From the NCBI GenBank assembly GCA_037013685.1, contig CM072886.1, positions 87,116,922-87,180,921 on the forward strand: DNA of 64,000 nt, written 5' to 3'. Position 1 is the stretch's first letter, and the number at the start of each line of letters is the position of its first letter. Under the pieces are notes generated by a model. It saw only the letters and a program-made list of their open reading frames with translations. It was not told the origin of the DNA and searched no databases. The stretch is from Acridotheres tristis. Lineage: Eukaryota > Chordata > Aves > Passeriformes > Sturnidae. The translations under genes and the position numbers were made by a program. Positions 12,641 through 26,400 of the stretch are shown piece by piece.

Positions 12641-14357
12641 TAACACAAGCCAATTTCTACACTTGTACTTTTGAATCTCTAGAAAGTCAGTGTTTGTTCA
12701 AATTCCTGTTGATTTGAAACTGTTTATTTTTCCTCCCCTAAACCATTGTAGGAAATCTTCATTTTTTTCTTCATTTTAGGGGAAAAATAAAAAAGAAACA
12801 CCACGTTTTTTAGACATTTAAAAATAGACATTTCTGGAGTGTAATAAAGTCATGTAAACCATGTCTTCTTGGAGATTTCTGAATTTTGTTCCAAGGCTTC
12901 TGAACAAGAAGTTTTGCTGAGGCTTAGGGAACACTCATGCAGAACTACTCTGGGCCACTGGAATCTAACCTGCTCAGAAAATGTTACACATAGAACTAAA
13001 GTAATTCTGATGAAAACCATCATACATAGGGCTTTGTAAAGCCCAGGGTATGAATTCAGCATACCACATATGCCTGTAGGATATAGTCATCTCTGCCTCA
13101 TTGCTGTGGGCTAAGGTAGTGGTTATAAAGGCAGCTGCCTCTGAAATTTATAAGTATACCTGAAATAAATGGCTATGGAAGAAAGACTATTAAGATGCCC
13201 CAAGTGCATCTGCAGTGGTGGACGATCGCTTTCTGAGAACTCACTGAGGACAAGAAGCTCTTAAGTTGGACAATGTGGTCTCCATCGTGGCTCACATTCC
13301 AAGTAACCAATAGAGAGCAGAAGCACAGTAAGGCAGACATAGACACCTGAAGAAATGAAGGAACAGCAGACATTGAAACCATAGTTCTCCTCCTTACCTG
13401 CAAGAAAATATCAGTGAGAAAGATAACAACAAAACATTGCTTTAGTTATCTGCAATCATTTACATTCACACTCACTCTTCTTGTTCCACAGTTATAATAC
13501 ACTAGAGTCCCTTCTGGCATTCAGAAGCTGGTCATCCATTTCCAAAAAAACCCTATTGTTTCCCACTGGTTATGAAAGTCTTACTAACAAACAAGTTTCC
13601 ATGGAACTGCATTAAAAAACCAACTCTGTGTTAGCAGTGGTGGTTGGTACATCTACAGAGCTGTCCCCCATACTCTGATAAGTTTATCATCACTGTTGCC
13701 TTGTATGTCAACAATCCCATAACTGGGAGAACAGCTAAGTAATGATTACCAATGTCCAATACTATCCAGTGTTATGCATGAGTAATTCTGTTTTTGCATG
13801 CTTGTTGCATCAGCTCCCAGTAGTAATCAAGCCTTTATCACTAAAACCAAAGTACAAATACTGAACACCATGTTTGGACAAAGTGTAGGGTTTCCCATCC
13901 CATTAGTCTGAGAAATAAACAGAATATTTCTATGCAATTAGCCCTAAAATAAATAAGCAGAAATCTGAATAGGAATATACTGACACATTTTAAGAGAGGA
14001 TTAATTCTAACAAAGTGTTGTACATACAGGTCCCTGGAAGTCTGAAGCATTTAAAATAGATATAAGACCTTTACATTTTTTTTTAAACAGTGACAGCAAT
14101 TCACTGACTAACTAACCGGAGGTTATACTGACTTTTCTGTCAAGAAAATTTTTAAGACAAGATGATGTTTATTTTTCCCCCTTTGGGCTATGTCTGATGT
14201 TCTTATTCAGCCACATAACAGGAGCTAATCCAGGACATTTCATCGCAAAGAAACTCTTCGTATTTGTCTCCTCACTTCTTAAAATCTGTGCAATTCTGGG
14301 AATCTGTTTTCCTTACTGGTATAAATCTCCTGTTTTACCTCAGAGGATTTGTGGCAT
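12641..14357. other. AT-rich noncoding DNA, nothing recognised
   Basis: No gene, RNA or clear transposon. Short open frames on both strands show no family motifs. The interval ends at the 3' boundary of the long CR1 fragment. Confidence 0.65.
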
Positions 14358-15340
14358 AGCTTTGGAATCTTGGGCTGGAAGGGAATGTGAGGACTAAGTT
14401 CAATTCCATGCTCTTGCAAGCAACCATATCATATAATCTTTTTACACTTATCAAACTCCACCTTAAAAGCAATTAGTTTCTTGTTCCTCAGCCCCTACAC
14501 CCTTACCATGCTTGGGAAGCTCTTCCAGGGAATGATTGCTGTGCTAGATAAGATCCCTTTTTCCAATTTCCAGCATAAACGTACCTTCTATTTTTTTTTC
14601 AATGCCAAATCTGGCATTGAGTTTAAATATTTCTACTCTATCTCTCGTGTTTATTTTTATATGTATTTATAAGCAACAGTTAAATCTTCTTTAGGGTCTG
14701 GTTTGTTAGTCTAAGCATGCCAAACTACTTTGGTGTCTTTTTGATATTTATGTATCAACTGTATTGTTTCCAGTAATAATTCATCTTTCTTTTAATAGGT
14801 ATGTGATCCTCAAGATTAAGTTTTATTAAGGTATTGGATGGTGATACTAATGCTTTCTTATCCTCTCTGGAAATACCTCCATATTGTACTTCAGAAACAT
14901 ATTTGCCTTTTTTTCACAGCTACAGCATATTGGCAGCTCACAGTCATACTGTGATCAGCTAGAGAGTTTAGGTCACTCTCTTCTTGGTGATTTCTGACAG
15001 ATGAGCTCAGAGTTTATAGCAGAGTATTTGTGTTATCAGTCCCTGAGCGACTGACCTTGTACTTCGTGCTATTGAATTTCATCTTACTTCTATTCCTGTC
15101 GATCTCAAGGCTATCTGATTCTTCCACTGCTGTATCCCGATCCTCCTCCCTACAGAAGATGTGTCCTGGCACTGATATTATCAATACTTCTGTGCACAAA
15201 TCAGATCCCTAATAAAATACAATCACTGTCTTACTGAAATGTCTCAAACTGGACCACACTCCAGACTACTAGCCTCCTTTTGACACACTCTAGTTACAAC
15301 TCTCTTCAGTGAAACATTTACCCACGTTATATCTATCTCC
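14358..15340 (-). mobile_element. CR1 LINE fragment, old copy: end of ORF2 plus 3' region
   Basis: Reading on the minus strand, the copy ends at its left edge with a CR1-like 3' tail (reverse complement contains CCAGCCCAAGATTCC). The next hallmarks, given on the plus strand, are TTAGTTTCTTGTTCCTCAGCC, CTTGGGAAGCTCTTCCAGG and CTAAGCATGCCAAACTAC. Around 15075-15110 the minus strand encodes KMKFNSTKYKV, matching the MKFN-x-DKCKV region downstream of the reverse-transcriptase core in CR1 ORF2. The fragment is 5'-truncated, with many substitutions and several frameshifts, so it is inactive. It appears older than the other CR1 copies here and resembles lineages also found in turtles and crocodiles (from memory). 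The right edge is approximate. Confidence 0.85.
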
Positions 15341-17399
15341 TCTGAAAATCTTTGGCTGCTCCAGATTTACTAGTTTTACTGGTGTTCTTATTTGCACCAC
15401 GGTTTTGATGTTTGGTATCTGAATATCTTCCATTTGTATGATGCTAGGGATGCAAGGGTGAATTCTTGTGTTCTTTCATTGCTGCTCCTTGACACTGGAT
15501 TTTCAAAACATTCTCTTACAGTAGTGCCTCAGATAGCTCTCTCTATAAATATGAATATGGACCTTCATGAAACTGTGCTGGGAGGAGAGAGAAGGAATGG
15601 AACAGACTGTTTGATGGGACTCCAGCTTTGGATCATCTGTGAAACAGTAGTGAAAAAGAACAGCAGTGAAAAAGAACCCAGGCATTGAAGTGAAGTTGAA
15701 CAAAGTCCATCACTTAAATACGTGGCAAAAAAAAAGAATGCATTGCTTTCAAATTTTAAGCTATCAGGCATACCAATATGCCAAGCCCCTGTCAAAAGCA
15801 CATAATAGAATGAATATTTTTAGATGAAAAGCTGCTATCATTTCATATATAGTTTTTCATAACCTGGAGTTGTACAGACTGAATATTCAGGGCAGAAGAT
15901 TTGCCCTGAAGACTTTGCATGTCAATCATTTGTAGTGCAAAGAATGGGTCATATCCACACTGGGTCACATTTTGCTTCACTTACTATAAATTCCCCAACC
16001 TAATATTTAAGCTGTGTTATACAAAAAAAATATTTTTGATCATATTTCTGCCATGTAATGACTCTAAGCATTATGTTTTCCACATAGACTATAGAATAAA
16101 GTCCTTGACCCGGTTAATCCTCAGGCTCTGGTCGGTCTCTGAGTTAAAGATACGCAGACACCTCCGGAGCTTAACACAGAAGATCACACTACTTGTTCTA
16201 TTGCTTCAATTCTTTCCTTTTTACCAAGAACCATTTATAGGGGCTCAGTCTGTGCTACTTCCTCTGCTTACACTGCAGGTATTCAAAAGACAGTCAGTCT
16301 TAATTATCCCATCCCCCTTCACACATCCCCACACCCAATTAATAATGTTCAGTGATGTATGAAGCTGAGTTTACATTAATGTAATTTTTTAATACATTAA
16401 AGTGGTGCACGTCTCAGGCATTTTATAAATAAATGTCACTAATTTATAAATACTTGTGCCACCCTGGGGATCACAGACTGTGAAGGGGAAAGGGCAACAG
16501 GGGTGCAATCCTCTCTCTTCCCACTCCCATTTGTAGCTCCTGGGGATGCTCAAAGAGATTAAAACTTGCTCTTGCCAAATCCCAGGACATGCAGCTATTA
16601 CTTACTGTGCACAGTGCAATATAGTTTAGGCTCAGAAAAGAGCAGCCTAGAAACTTAGTCTTTGCTGCCACTCTAAGAAAAATTGAGGTTTTCTCTAAAT
16701 AAGGAAAGGAAAAAGGTTCAGGTACATGAGAATCAAAGTTTCTCTATCAAATCATATTCCTGATGCCTTTTCTGGCTGTCTGGCTTAGTTTTGAGCCTGA
16801 CTTTCATGTATGGGAAAAGTCAAGAAGATGCATCATTATGCAGGTGTTCTTCAGGACTTCATCACTTTTATTGTCATTGCTACTAAATTTCTAAGAATTC
16901 TGATTAATTTTTATACAATTTATTGCTGTAAAACCATACCTTCCTGCAGCAGAAAATTATCACACTTTAGTACACAGTCTAGCACATTTATATAACAGCC
17001 ATTAATTCTTCTCCAAACCAGGAACTACTTATATAAGGGGCAAAATGAATTTTTGTTTTGAATATAATATACTAAACTAAAAGAAAACAAACAAACAAAC
17101 AAAAAAACCCAACATTATGTTCCCAGATATGGGATGTGCATATAGAATGAATATTATATATCTGTAGTAAAGACAAGTGATTTTAGCCTTTTTACAAAAT
17201 GTGACAAATTGTTAAAATATTTTTCCCCTGTCTGTAGCTGACTTCTGCCACCTTTGTTTTTTTAGCAAGCAGAAGAAAGCCTTTTGTTTTTAATTCAAGC
17301 TCAAGGTGAAGATTCTGTACAGGTAATTGTTCGAGAATTTTAGGAGTTTTGGTTTTAGCCATTGCTTACAGTCCTTTTCTCCTGCTGTGCTTCCTGTGA
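15341..17399. other. AT-rich noncoding DNA with one 147-codon frame, probably chance
   Basis: An ATG-started frame at 15919-16362 (+) runs 147 codons but contains no recognised domain and has low-complexity hydrophobic stretches. About four CpGs cluster at 16108-16180 inside it. A 16-bp unit (AGTGAAAAAGAACAGC) is duplicated at about 15648-15675. An (AAAC)n tract lies at 17085-17104. No other gene or transposon was recognised. Confidence 0.6.
17085..17104. repeat. (AAAC)n simple repeat
   Basis: AAACAAACAAACAAACAAA at the end of an A-rich stretch; no associated retroposon body was recognised upstream. Confidence 0.8.
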
Positions 17400-17660
17400 G
17401 ATGGTTTGTGAATATGCAGCTTCATTGTTCTTTTTGGGCTATGTTTGCAGACTATTTCTAACCCGCATCAATGCAATCCAAATAATCCTCAGAAGTTGCT
17501 TCATTATTTATTAGAAAAAGCAATCTGGCATGCGGTGTGTTATTGACAGCTGGAATCCAATACTCAAAGGTCACCAAAACAAATATCAGAAAGAAAAGGT
17601 GTTAAGGCAAATAAAAATACACCTTTTTAATTTTGACTGAATTGATTAAATAACAATTGA
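17400..17660. promoter_or_regulatory. Candidate conserved noncoding element
   Basis: Even-composition block with words suggestive of transcription-factor sites: TTGACAGCTGG (TALE-type TGACAG overlapping an E-box), CAAAGGTCACC (nuclear-receptor half-site type), CATTATTTATTAG, and GCATCAATGCAATCC. It carries two or three CpGs. There is no open frame of note. Regulatory role is inference from texture. Confidence 0.22.
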
Positions 17661-20600
17661 GTGGTGTCACAGGTCATAAGGCTTTGAGACATAAGGTCAG
17701 CTTAATAGAAAAGAGCCTGGGGCCATGTCACAGGGTATGCTCTGAGGCCTAGGACTGAGGCCACATCATTGTGCTCACTGCTGCCCTTACCCCATGTAGT
17801 CTGAAATGAAGAAACGCCTAAACAGAATAGAGAACAGTCTAAATAGACTAGTCCTTATCGCTGAGGGCTACCCCCTGAGTCAATGCTGTTTAGAACTGAT
17901 TGCTTTATTTGAACTGAGAGTAGCAGGCATCTCTCAGTAAACATTTTATAAAATTCAATAGGCTGAGAAAAAACCCCAAAACAAACAACTAAGAAACAAA
18001 CCAAGAAAAAAATCTTTCTCTACAAGCAGTATGCAATAACATATGTACATCTCTTTACAGTCCCACAGTTCAGCCCAGTCACTTTAGGACTGACATCAAA
18101 TGAGTGAAGCAGAAAATGAAACATTTTAATACATTAAAATCAAAAGATCTTTCTATGTGATTTTGAGAATGAACCTTACAGTGGTTTAGACACATTAACA
18201 TTAATTAAACCTACATAATTTGTTTAGAGCTTGCTTTTTGCATGTTAAATTATTTTGTTGGTAAATATAGTTAGGCTGGGGAATCTATTGCCATAGAAAT
18301 TCATACCTTCAGATGCTGTGACTGATCTTTTTAAAAGGGCTTAATAATTTTACATTTAATAACACAAATAAAAAATCTTGGTCTGTCTCTAGTTCAAGGA
18401 GTGACTTAAACCTAAGTCCCATCAAAGCATGAGAAATTAACTATATTAACTTCAGCAGGTTAACTGGAGAACAGCATGTAGGAAATTCAGTATAGGAAAG
18501 TAAAAAGTTATCTAGATTATTTTACACTTTCATGACTATCTTCTGGCTCCAGCAGAGACTAAGGCATTTCTCCCACTCCTGAGGCTGAATCTTCTAGCAC
18601 TTGTCTCTCCAAATTTTCTTGTGTCATTCCCACCTTGGAATGGTAAGGTAAATAACTGTTACTGAAGTGTAAAACAATATTTCCCCATGGAAGAGAGCTG
18701 GTCTGGAAAGATTGTCTTTTTTTTTAAATGGACTTGTATAGTCTATTTGGTTCACTGGTACTCCAGCATCCTTTTGAAAATGATCTCCTGTAATACCCTG
18801 TAATTCCCAGACTTCCCATGGCAATGGAGTTGCTAAATTTTGTCCTAGTTTCAGGCCTGATCATACTCCTATTTAATGAATGGCTAAATTTCTGTTGATT
18901 CTCAGGAAAATTATTCTTATTTTCATTTTTTATTTATTACTTAAATTTTAATTTTGCACACTAACACATTGACTCACTACATAAATAAAAAAAGGTTCTC
19001 GAGCTACATATTTTTTAGTTTTTAAAATTGGTCATAATCTATGTAAGAAGACATGTAAGAAGATTTACCAAAACCATTGAATTTTTAATCTAGTTATACG
19101 ACTGTTAATGAGTTATGATTTTCAAATGTAAAACAATATTTAAGGAAATAAGGTATGGGATCGATTTTACAACAATAGTCAGTGTCTCATATGACTTCAT
19201 GGTGGAAAAAATGTTTTTTACCACTGAGAATCTGATACTACTTTTAAGTTATTTTCTACTTAATGACAATTTTAATTATCTGGAGTTAGAAAAAAATGGC
19301 ATTTGTTTTAAAATTTCTAGTTTACCTATTTTCTATGCTTATTGTCCTGGAAAAGTTTGTTTCCTTTTCAATCAGTTTATTTTAAGAAATAACCAATGGC
19401 TCCAAAAGATACTGCTTTAAAATATAATTATAGAAACAGTGAAGTTCAGGACCTACTCTGTCTACAAACATCAAAAGCTAGGACTTTAATTCACAAACAT
19501 CTTTATCAGCAGTGGTAAAGCTCATAAATCACTCAATGATGCAGACAATTCTTAGCACTCTTAGGAAAGGACTTTGAACAGTATCAAATATAGAAACTGT
19601 GAAAAAAAAAGTATTTTATTTAAAAAATGTCTTTCTATGTGCACAGAAGAATCTGTGCCTGCAGTTTTCAAGTACCTCACATAGAAAAAATGAATTCTAG
19701 CACCTATACTTGAATGGAACAAAATGTTATTTATGAAAAGTAATTTGGGAAAACTTTTTCTTTCTGTGGAAATTAATTCTTCATTCTGTATACTGCTATA
19801 GATAGTGTTGTAATTTGTGCTCGTAGAAGAAAGTCAGACTGCAGCCCTTTAAAAAAATCTTTCAGACTGATGATGTATTATCTACTATAGTGGATGGAAA
19901 ATGGCAATGGAATAAAATGTATATCAGTGTGCAGAAAGTGCTTGATGGCTGGAGTGTTCCACCCTGTGTCCTTGGACAAGGTCCTCCTGGGCAGCTCCTG
20001 TGCTCTCCACCAAACCCCAAGCCCAGGGAAGAGTCAAGTAGGAATTATGAAGCGCTGGCTCAAGAACAGCCTGAAGACCTCTGATCATTCACTCAATAGT
20101 GTTAATGTGAACACTACCAGTCCACAAAAAATGCTGCATTTTCAATGAATAGACAACCTAATGTCCAATCTAATATCTATACTTTCAAATCTTTCTCTTT
20201 GGAGGATGAACTGAAACATATGACCATGAAGGCTATGTCTCCACTGCCCCACCTTTACTTTCCAGACGGAAAAGCACTGCTCTTGGCATCTGCAGTTTTT
20301 CTGGATTCAGGCAGAACATTTCTGACCTACTTTCTCCCCTGCCTGGGAGTCCACTGTGACGGATGGGCAGATATAAGTGTTGTAGATCATTTGTTATAAT
20401 CCTGCAACACCTCTTGTATGCTTGCAGCCTTGGATTAAATTCTTGTAGTAAACACATGAGTTTTAAAGAATTCGAACACCTAGTAGCTTGGTTTTTTGCA
20501 TGGGTGGGCAACAGGTTCTTGTACTTCTGTCATTGCTCGGTTTTTTAGGGTGTCTGATACTAAGAGTTTTAAAGTTTTAAGTGGTTTTGATAGAGGATCA

Positions 20601-23019
20601 GCTTCAAAAAAATGGTCATCACTACAGCATGTCCACATTAGGCATCTTCAAAAGCATTTGCTTAAATCAGGATTCATGAACTGAACTTCAATCTCCTTGG
20701 TTTGCTTATTTACATTTATTAACTGCATTGTTTAGCCTCTTGACTCTTTCTTATTCTTAATGTATTTCAAATTACACCTTTTATCTGATTTTGCATTAGG
20801 CTAGAAAGTCTGCATAATGGTAAGCATTTATGCTGAAGTACTGGCATAAATATTCTTAATTTTGCCCCTTCTGGGTCATATTCTCCATTCCTATTTTAAA
20901 ATCTATATTAGTTCATGTTCTTGTATCTTATCTGGAATTCTTCAATTCTACTTCATAGATTAAATAAAATTGGATAAATTCTCTGAGGTTTCATTCGGTC
21001 TTTCTTCTCAGCAAATTAATCCAGGACATAATGTCCTGCGAGTGGTTAGAGGGTTAATCAGTGTTTGTGTAACCTTTTCCTGAACTTTCATAAGTTTTCC
21101 AATTAACTGGGGTAACTGCAAAAACCTACACATTTTGTGGTGTACAGTGTTTTCTTTCCCTCTTCACAAAGTTGCTTTAAGCAGCCATCCATATATCTAA
21201 GGACTCTAACTAAAATGTGGAAGTTTAAATCATTGTTCAGTACGTATAGGGAGCGCTAGCTGAGATGGATTTCAGTGGCTGCTCTTACCTGGCGTCTTAC
21301 AAATTAACTTCCTATTAGTTTATGACAAGTAAAAAGAAACAAACTTTTTTCTCAGTGGAGAAAAAAGGTCTTTTTATGCAGAGAATTTTGTAAAAGCTTT
21401 CTTTCCACACTCTGTGCACTGAGAGATGGTGTTGTGCAGCCTGAGAAGTTGGCATTTAAAGGAGATGTAGGGGAGATATGCAGCATTCTGTTGAACTGTC
21501 CTGATGAACAGTCCTCATAGCCCATGTCTGTGGCTGTCACTGCAGCTGTAGGCTAGGCAGTGAAAAAGTGTAAATTGTAGTGGAGTGGTCCAGAAGCACA
21601 GTCCATCCTAACGGGTGGACTGAAATGAATATCTTGGTTAGAGAATGGTATAACTGCCCTGGACTGAACTTTGCCCATATCCTCAAACGTGCAAATAGAT
21701 TGATAGCTGGAAGGTAGAGATGAAGCTGATACAAAGAACTTCAAAATCTCTGGGGAAAACAAGCATACTTGTCAAAAAATACCATACTTAAGAGCAAGCC
21801 AATTTATACAAAATTTTGTAATTCCAAACCCTTGTCATTAAGAATTTCAAGTAGCAGGCCTCCAGGAAAGAGGGTTGAATATCATCTTTATCACAGAGAA
21901 ATATGTGAAAGGTACAAAATTGGCTCTATAAATGTCAATGCTTTGGATTTCTATTACCGCATGAGTAAAATAATAATACCATAAAAATTCGAATAAGTAT
22001 TAAAAATGCTAGTTATGTTGTTTTGGCAGTGACAGAGATTCTCTTTTGTCCCTAGCTAGCATAATTTCTCACACAGCTGCCATGATGCCATGTAATTTCT
22101 CTTCCGTATTCTTTGATTTATTTATTTAACTTTCTTGTATTTGAAAATAATAAACTAAAACCTAAAAGGAACTAAGAAACACTACATATTTCGGGGGTTG
22201 TATAGTTATATAGCTCTGCTAGTTGTCTTCTGGAGAAACAGTACTTATTGGTTTCTTCTCACCTTCATTTGTTACTAATTATGAGGAAACTTCTGACTTC
22301 ACTACCATGAACTTAACATTTTTTCATTGTTTTCATTGTGTTGCAAAACTGACAAAGTGTGCTAAGTAACTGAGATGTCCACCTAGGTATCTTTGTAATT
22401 TGAATAATTAGAGACATTCCAATCCTCATAAACATTCACAAAATAAAAAAAAACAAAAGACCAAAATGGTGCACTCTCTAACAGGTCTAGTGGAAAGCTA
22501 GAACGTGTTTGAATAAAATATTCTTTATGACTCTTTATTTGACAAAAATTCCCAGACCATGACTTCCTTTCGTAGTTCAAATGTCAAGCATCCCTTCCAC
22601 TGTCGTCAGGGTAGCATGCAGGAACAGAGGGAGACCCTAAACAGAAGTCTTTAATGATGACAAGCCTGGTTGACTCAATGACCCACAACATCTTTTGTTT
22701 CCCTTTCTCCCCATGTTGATCTCTCCTGCTGATTCAGATGGGGGAAGCCAACTAGCAGAGCAGTGGCTCATGCATTGTCTAGGGCAAATACTTCCTTCAA
22801 CTCTGTGCACAGAGTGCAAAAGGCCCTTCAATTTCCTCTGTACTGTTTTTTGTGGGTTTTTTGTCTTTTTCTCTGATTGACTAGCTTTATATTGATTGAA
22901 AAGTCATTTCCTTTGCCCAGTCTTCTGAGAAACAAAATAAATGTTTTCTATGACCCCAACTCTTAGATTTTTCTTTCCACAGAGCTAAAGAAAAATTTCC
23001 CTGTCAATTATATTGAAGG
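17661..23019. other. AT-rich noncoding DNA, no gene seen
   Basis: Open frames of 60-100 codons occur on both strands without recognisable domains. I found no CR1 or LTR hallmark. The sequence at 18842 (TGTCCTAGTTTCAG) resembles the first bases of some avian LTRs, but the similarity stops after about 15 bp. Confidence 0.65.
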
Positions 23020-23420
23020 AAAAATTATATTGTTGTTTTGTAGCACTTTTTTTCTCCCTATGTGTCAAAAGGGAGCAAATGATGCATTAAAAGCCTAAAA
23101 GCTGAAATAAAGATTAGGTGTAAAGTGCTATTGATCCCTTTACGAAAAGAAGCAAAGACAGATTCCACTCCGCTGTCAAGTTACATTTTCAGTAAGTTAC
23201 CCAGATGCAAGATTTGAAACTTCCACAAAAGAGCCCTTAAAGTGTTGTTGAAAGTATCAAACAAGATTACACCAGACAGGAGAAACAATCGTTTAAAAAT
23301 GTCAGTAGTTCAGCTGAGGTACTGCCAGGATATATCGTCCCTGTGTTTCATGTAGCCCACTGCCTGAATGTTTAAGACTCCTAAATGAAGAGACAAAACT
23401 TTAAAAACATCACTTATTGC
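23020..23420. promoter_or_regulatory. Candidate conserved noncoding element beside a CT microsatellite
   Basis: A 400-bp block with four CpGs (near 23142, 23171, 23290 and 23337) and a non-decayed appearance. Words include TGATGCATTAAAAGCC, AGGTGTAAAGTGCTATTGATCCC, AAACAATCGTTTAAAA and TTCAGCTGAGG. There is no coding frame. I place it among regulatory candidates with low confidence. Confidence 0.25.
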
Positions 23421-23440
23421 ATTCACTGTGTGTACCTACC

Positions 23441-23462
23441 TCTCTGTCTCTCTCTCTCTGTC

Positions 23463-23495
<33 letters not shown>
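23441..23495. repeat. (CT)n microsatellite with CTCTG interruptions
   Basis: Nearly pure TCTC tract of about 55 bp, interrupted by G at several positions in its first half and pure in its second half. It is probably length-polymorphic. Confidence 0.95.
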
Positions 23496-26400
23496 TCCCC
23501 TTCACACAAAGTAGATATATCTTCATGTCCAGAATCTACATTGTCTTAGACACATAATGTAGTTTTCATAGGATGGTGCAGAAGAAAGCTCTGTTTTTTC
23601 ATTCCCTAACTTGTTATTCATCCAAAGAATAGTCTGGACATTTTTGAGATTATTACAAGCTGTAACACTTCTAATGAGAGAATAAACTATTGCTATAAGT
23701 CAGCATAGTAGATTTTCTTCCAATTACTTTACCTTCTTGCTCCCTATAAACCTTTCTGATGTTTGTTTGCTCCAAACAAACAAGATGGACAGCAGGTGAA
23801 AAAATATTTGGCCTGTTAGTAGAGAGTATATGGTCAAATATCATAATTATTTGTCTTGTTTTGAGTTTAAAAGTTTATTAGAAACTAGCTACTCAGGTTA
23901 TTTATGCTTTCTGCATCTGTTGATAATCAGGTTTAGCACCTAAGTATAAAATACAGACATCTTGACTATCAAACTTTTGATTGTTACTTACATGAGCTGT
24001 AAGCACCAGGGATTGTTAAATCTAAGGAGGAATCAGACAGTTGATTAAATTCTATAAATTAAGAACAATTTTACCATGCTAAGGCAATGAATTTCCTGAT
24101 TCTCAGTAGGGTAACTTTAGAACATGTCCGGTGACAGTACTTCTTGACAAACAAAAATAAGAGGACAAATAGAAACAAATATCAAATAAAATCAGGTGAT
24201 GAACCTTCCTTGTAAACTATCATATCTGGAAGTATACTGATTATGGAGAAAGTAAACTCCCCTACTCAAAAAACACTATCAGGAAGCAATTTTTGTGGAC
24301 CAAGAGGGTGAAACTCTCATGGTAGCTGCATAAATTCAACAGAAGTCTAAAGATGACAGATTATTTGGGGTGAACTGCTTTAAACTAACACCGGAGGAGG
24401 AATAAGTCCTCAGAGATGAGTTTTAAATTCAGTTACTGGAATGTAAAAGGAATTTCTAAGTGGCCTGTATAATCATGTTAGAAACCCAAGGAAGAGAAAA
24501 TACTAATTTCTGTTTAAAAATCTATTCTGTGAGTTTGTGAAACTAGTGAAACCTGGCTTCACACAGATGTGTTCTACATTCCCTTTCCTTTTCTATTTGG
24601 TACCATTGGCCTTATGTGCCCCCTTTATAACACAGTGCACCCATGTCATTCCAAGCCACCTATAGGATGCTGTAAATAAACGTACAGTACTCATGGACTG
24701 TCTCATCTCTCCTAGCCACTTTTTGGCTTCTGGCTAACCAAAAGGCAGAGCTATGTCCTTAGCTAGCTTTTGGATTAGCTCTCTCTAGTCTAGAGCCCTT
24801 CTGCATTTTTAACACTGTTAAATAACAGACTGGAGATTCAGTAGCAGCTGTAAAAGAAGCAGAGGTGAGCAGTTTGGACAAAAATTTTCATGGGTCTGGC
24901 TAAACAGTGCTCTTTCCATATTTACTGTAGCCTTAAATGGTGAACAGAACCAATGCTGTGCTGATGTTGTAATGGTGTAAAAATAGCCCAAATACTTATT
25001 GATCAAAAGCCCTTCGACAATATCTTAGAAGACATATTAGAACAGTTGATATGCATTGTTAGACATAAATTTTTCAAGAGTAGAAATGTATTCTGTTCCA
25101 ATGTATTCTAAGTAAATTGAACCTAAAACATCTCCATTAGGCAGTCCTGTGGTGCAAGAGGAGTAAATCTTTCAAGCAAACAGCTGGAGTCAGGACCAAA
25201 AATCCACACTTTATGCATTTTAAGTTTTTATTTTGTTCTAATTCTAGCTAAATTTAATGATAGAAATGTCTTTTACCATCTGGAAAATACTTGATGAGCT
25301 TCCTCAGCTTCCTAGTCTAATTTCAGTGAAAATAATCTAGCTCATGTACTTTTAGACTGCTTCATAATGTAAAGTGGAGGATTCTTCTTTAGAATGATTA
25401 TGATACTTACTCATTGTGAATTAATAAATCATGGAGAAATCAATTCAGCTTGATCATATATGCAATGCAGTAACATTCAGTGATTGCTTACAGCAAAGCC
25501 TTTAGCCAGTGCTTTATTTTACTGTGTAATCAGTAGAGGACACAGAGCTAGGGAATAGGCTGGAGCTTGGTTTTTGCATTGGGATGAGTTGGCAACTTGC
25601 CTCCCTTGCATGTAGAAATCAGACTTACATTGCCTGGCTGCTGATAATCTTCCCAAGCATCCCACAATAAATTCCTGCACTGCATTTTCCTGTCTGAGAC
25701 TCCTTCTTCTGAATTGTTTTAGACCACGTGACAACAACGGGTATAAGGCCAAGAAGTGAGACCAGCCAGACATACCTTGTGGCAAAGCAGCATGTTTATG
25801 GATAATTGAGTGAATGGGGAAAAAAAAAGTATTTTTTAGAAACTTTCTCATAGTTTTCAGATCAAAGAAATCTCTGCCAGATGCTGCTTTCATTCATCCT
25901 TAAAAATATCTACATTATTACCAATTGTTCCAGCTATGTGTTACACTTTAGAAATAATTTCCTCATACCTCTATCACTGAGAGCAGCTTCTGTGTGAGAC
26001 GGAGGAGGGAAACCTGTGAATTTATTCATTTGAACATACTGAAAAGACCTATACAGAGCCTAGTGAAGGACAGGTGTGAATGAAATTACTTGACTGACCA
26101 CAAGAATGACCCTCCATTTCCCATAGGCTGGTTATGGCCAAGATATAGATTGCACAGTTGATGTATAACATGCCAGCAGCTGATACGGAAATCAAGATTG
26201 GTGGACAGTCTATGAACCTGTCTTAGTGAGCATTTGATGATTCTGCTTATCCTTTGAGCAACTTACTCTTCAGGAAGAGAAGGCTGAGGATATGCTTAGG
26301 TTATGCAACACAGACTAAGACAAAGATACCTCTGAAAGGAAAAGGGACCACACACTTTCCCAAGGGCGACACTAAAAGAAAGAAGAATTTATATAGAAGA

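Noticed and set aside
15919..16362. 147-codon frame as a gene
   Set aside because: No recognised domain, low-complexity hydrophobic stretches, and a length that chance can give across six frames of 64 kb.
18842..18900. TGTCCTAGTTTCAG as the start of an avian LTR
   Set aside because: Similarity ends after about 15 bp and none of the later LTR hallmarks follow.
23441..23495. CT array as a CRISPR-like or satellite array
   Set aside because: It is a dinucleotide microsatellite with no spacers or longer unit.
25519..25893. 124-codon minus-strand frame as a gene
   Set aside because: No family motif, no promoter or splice support; similar frames are expected by chance.
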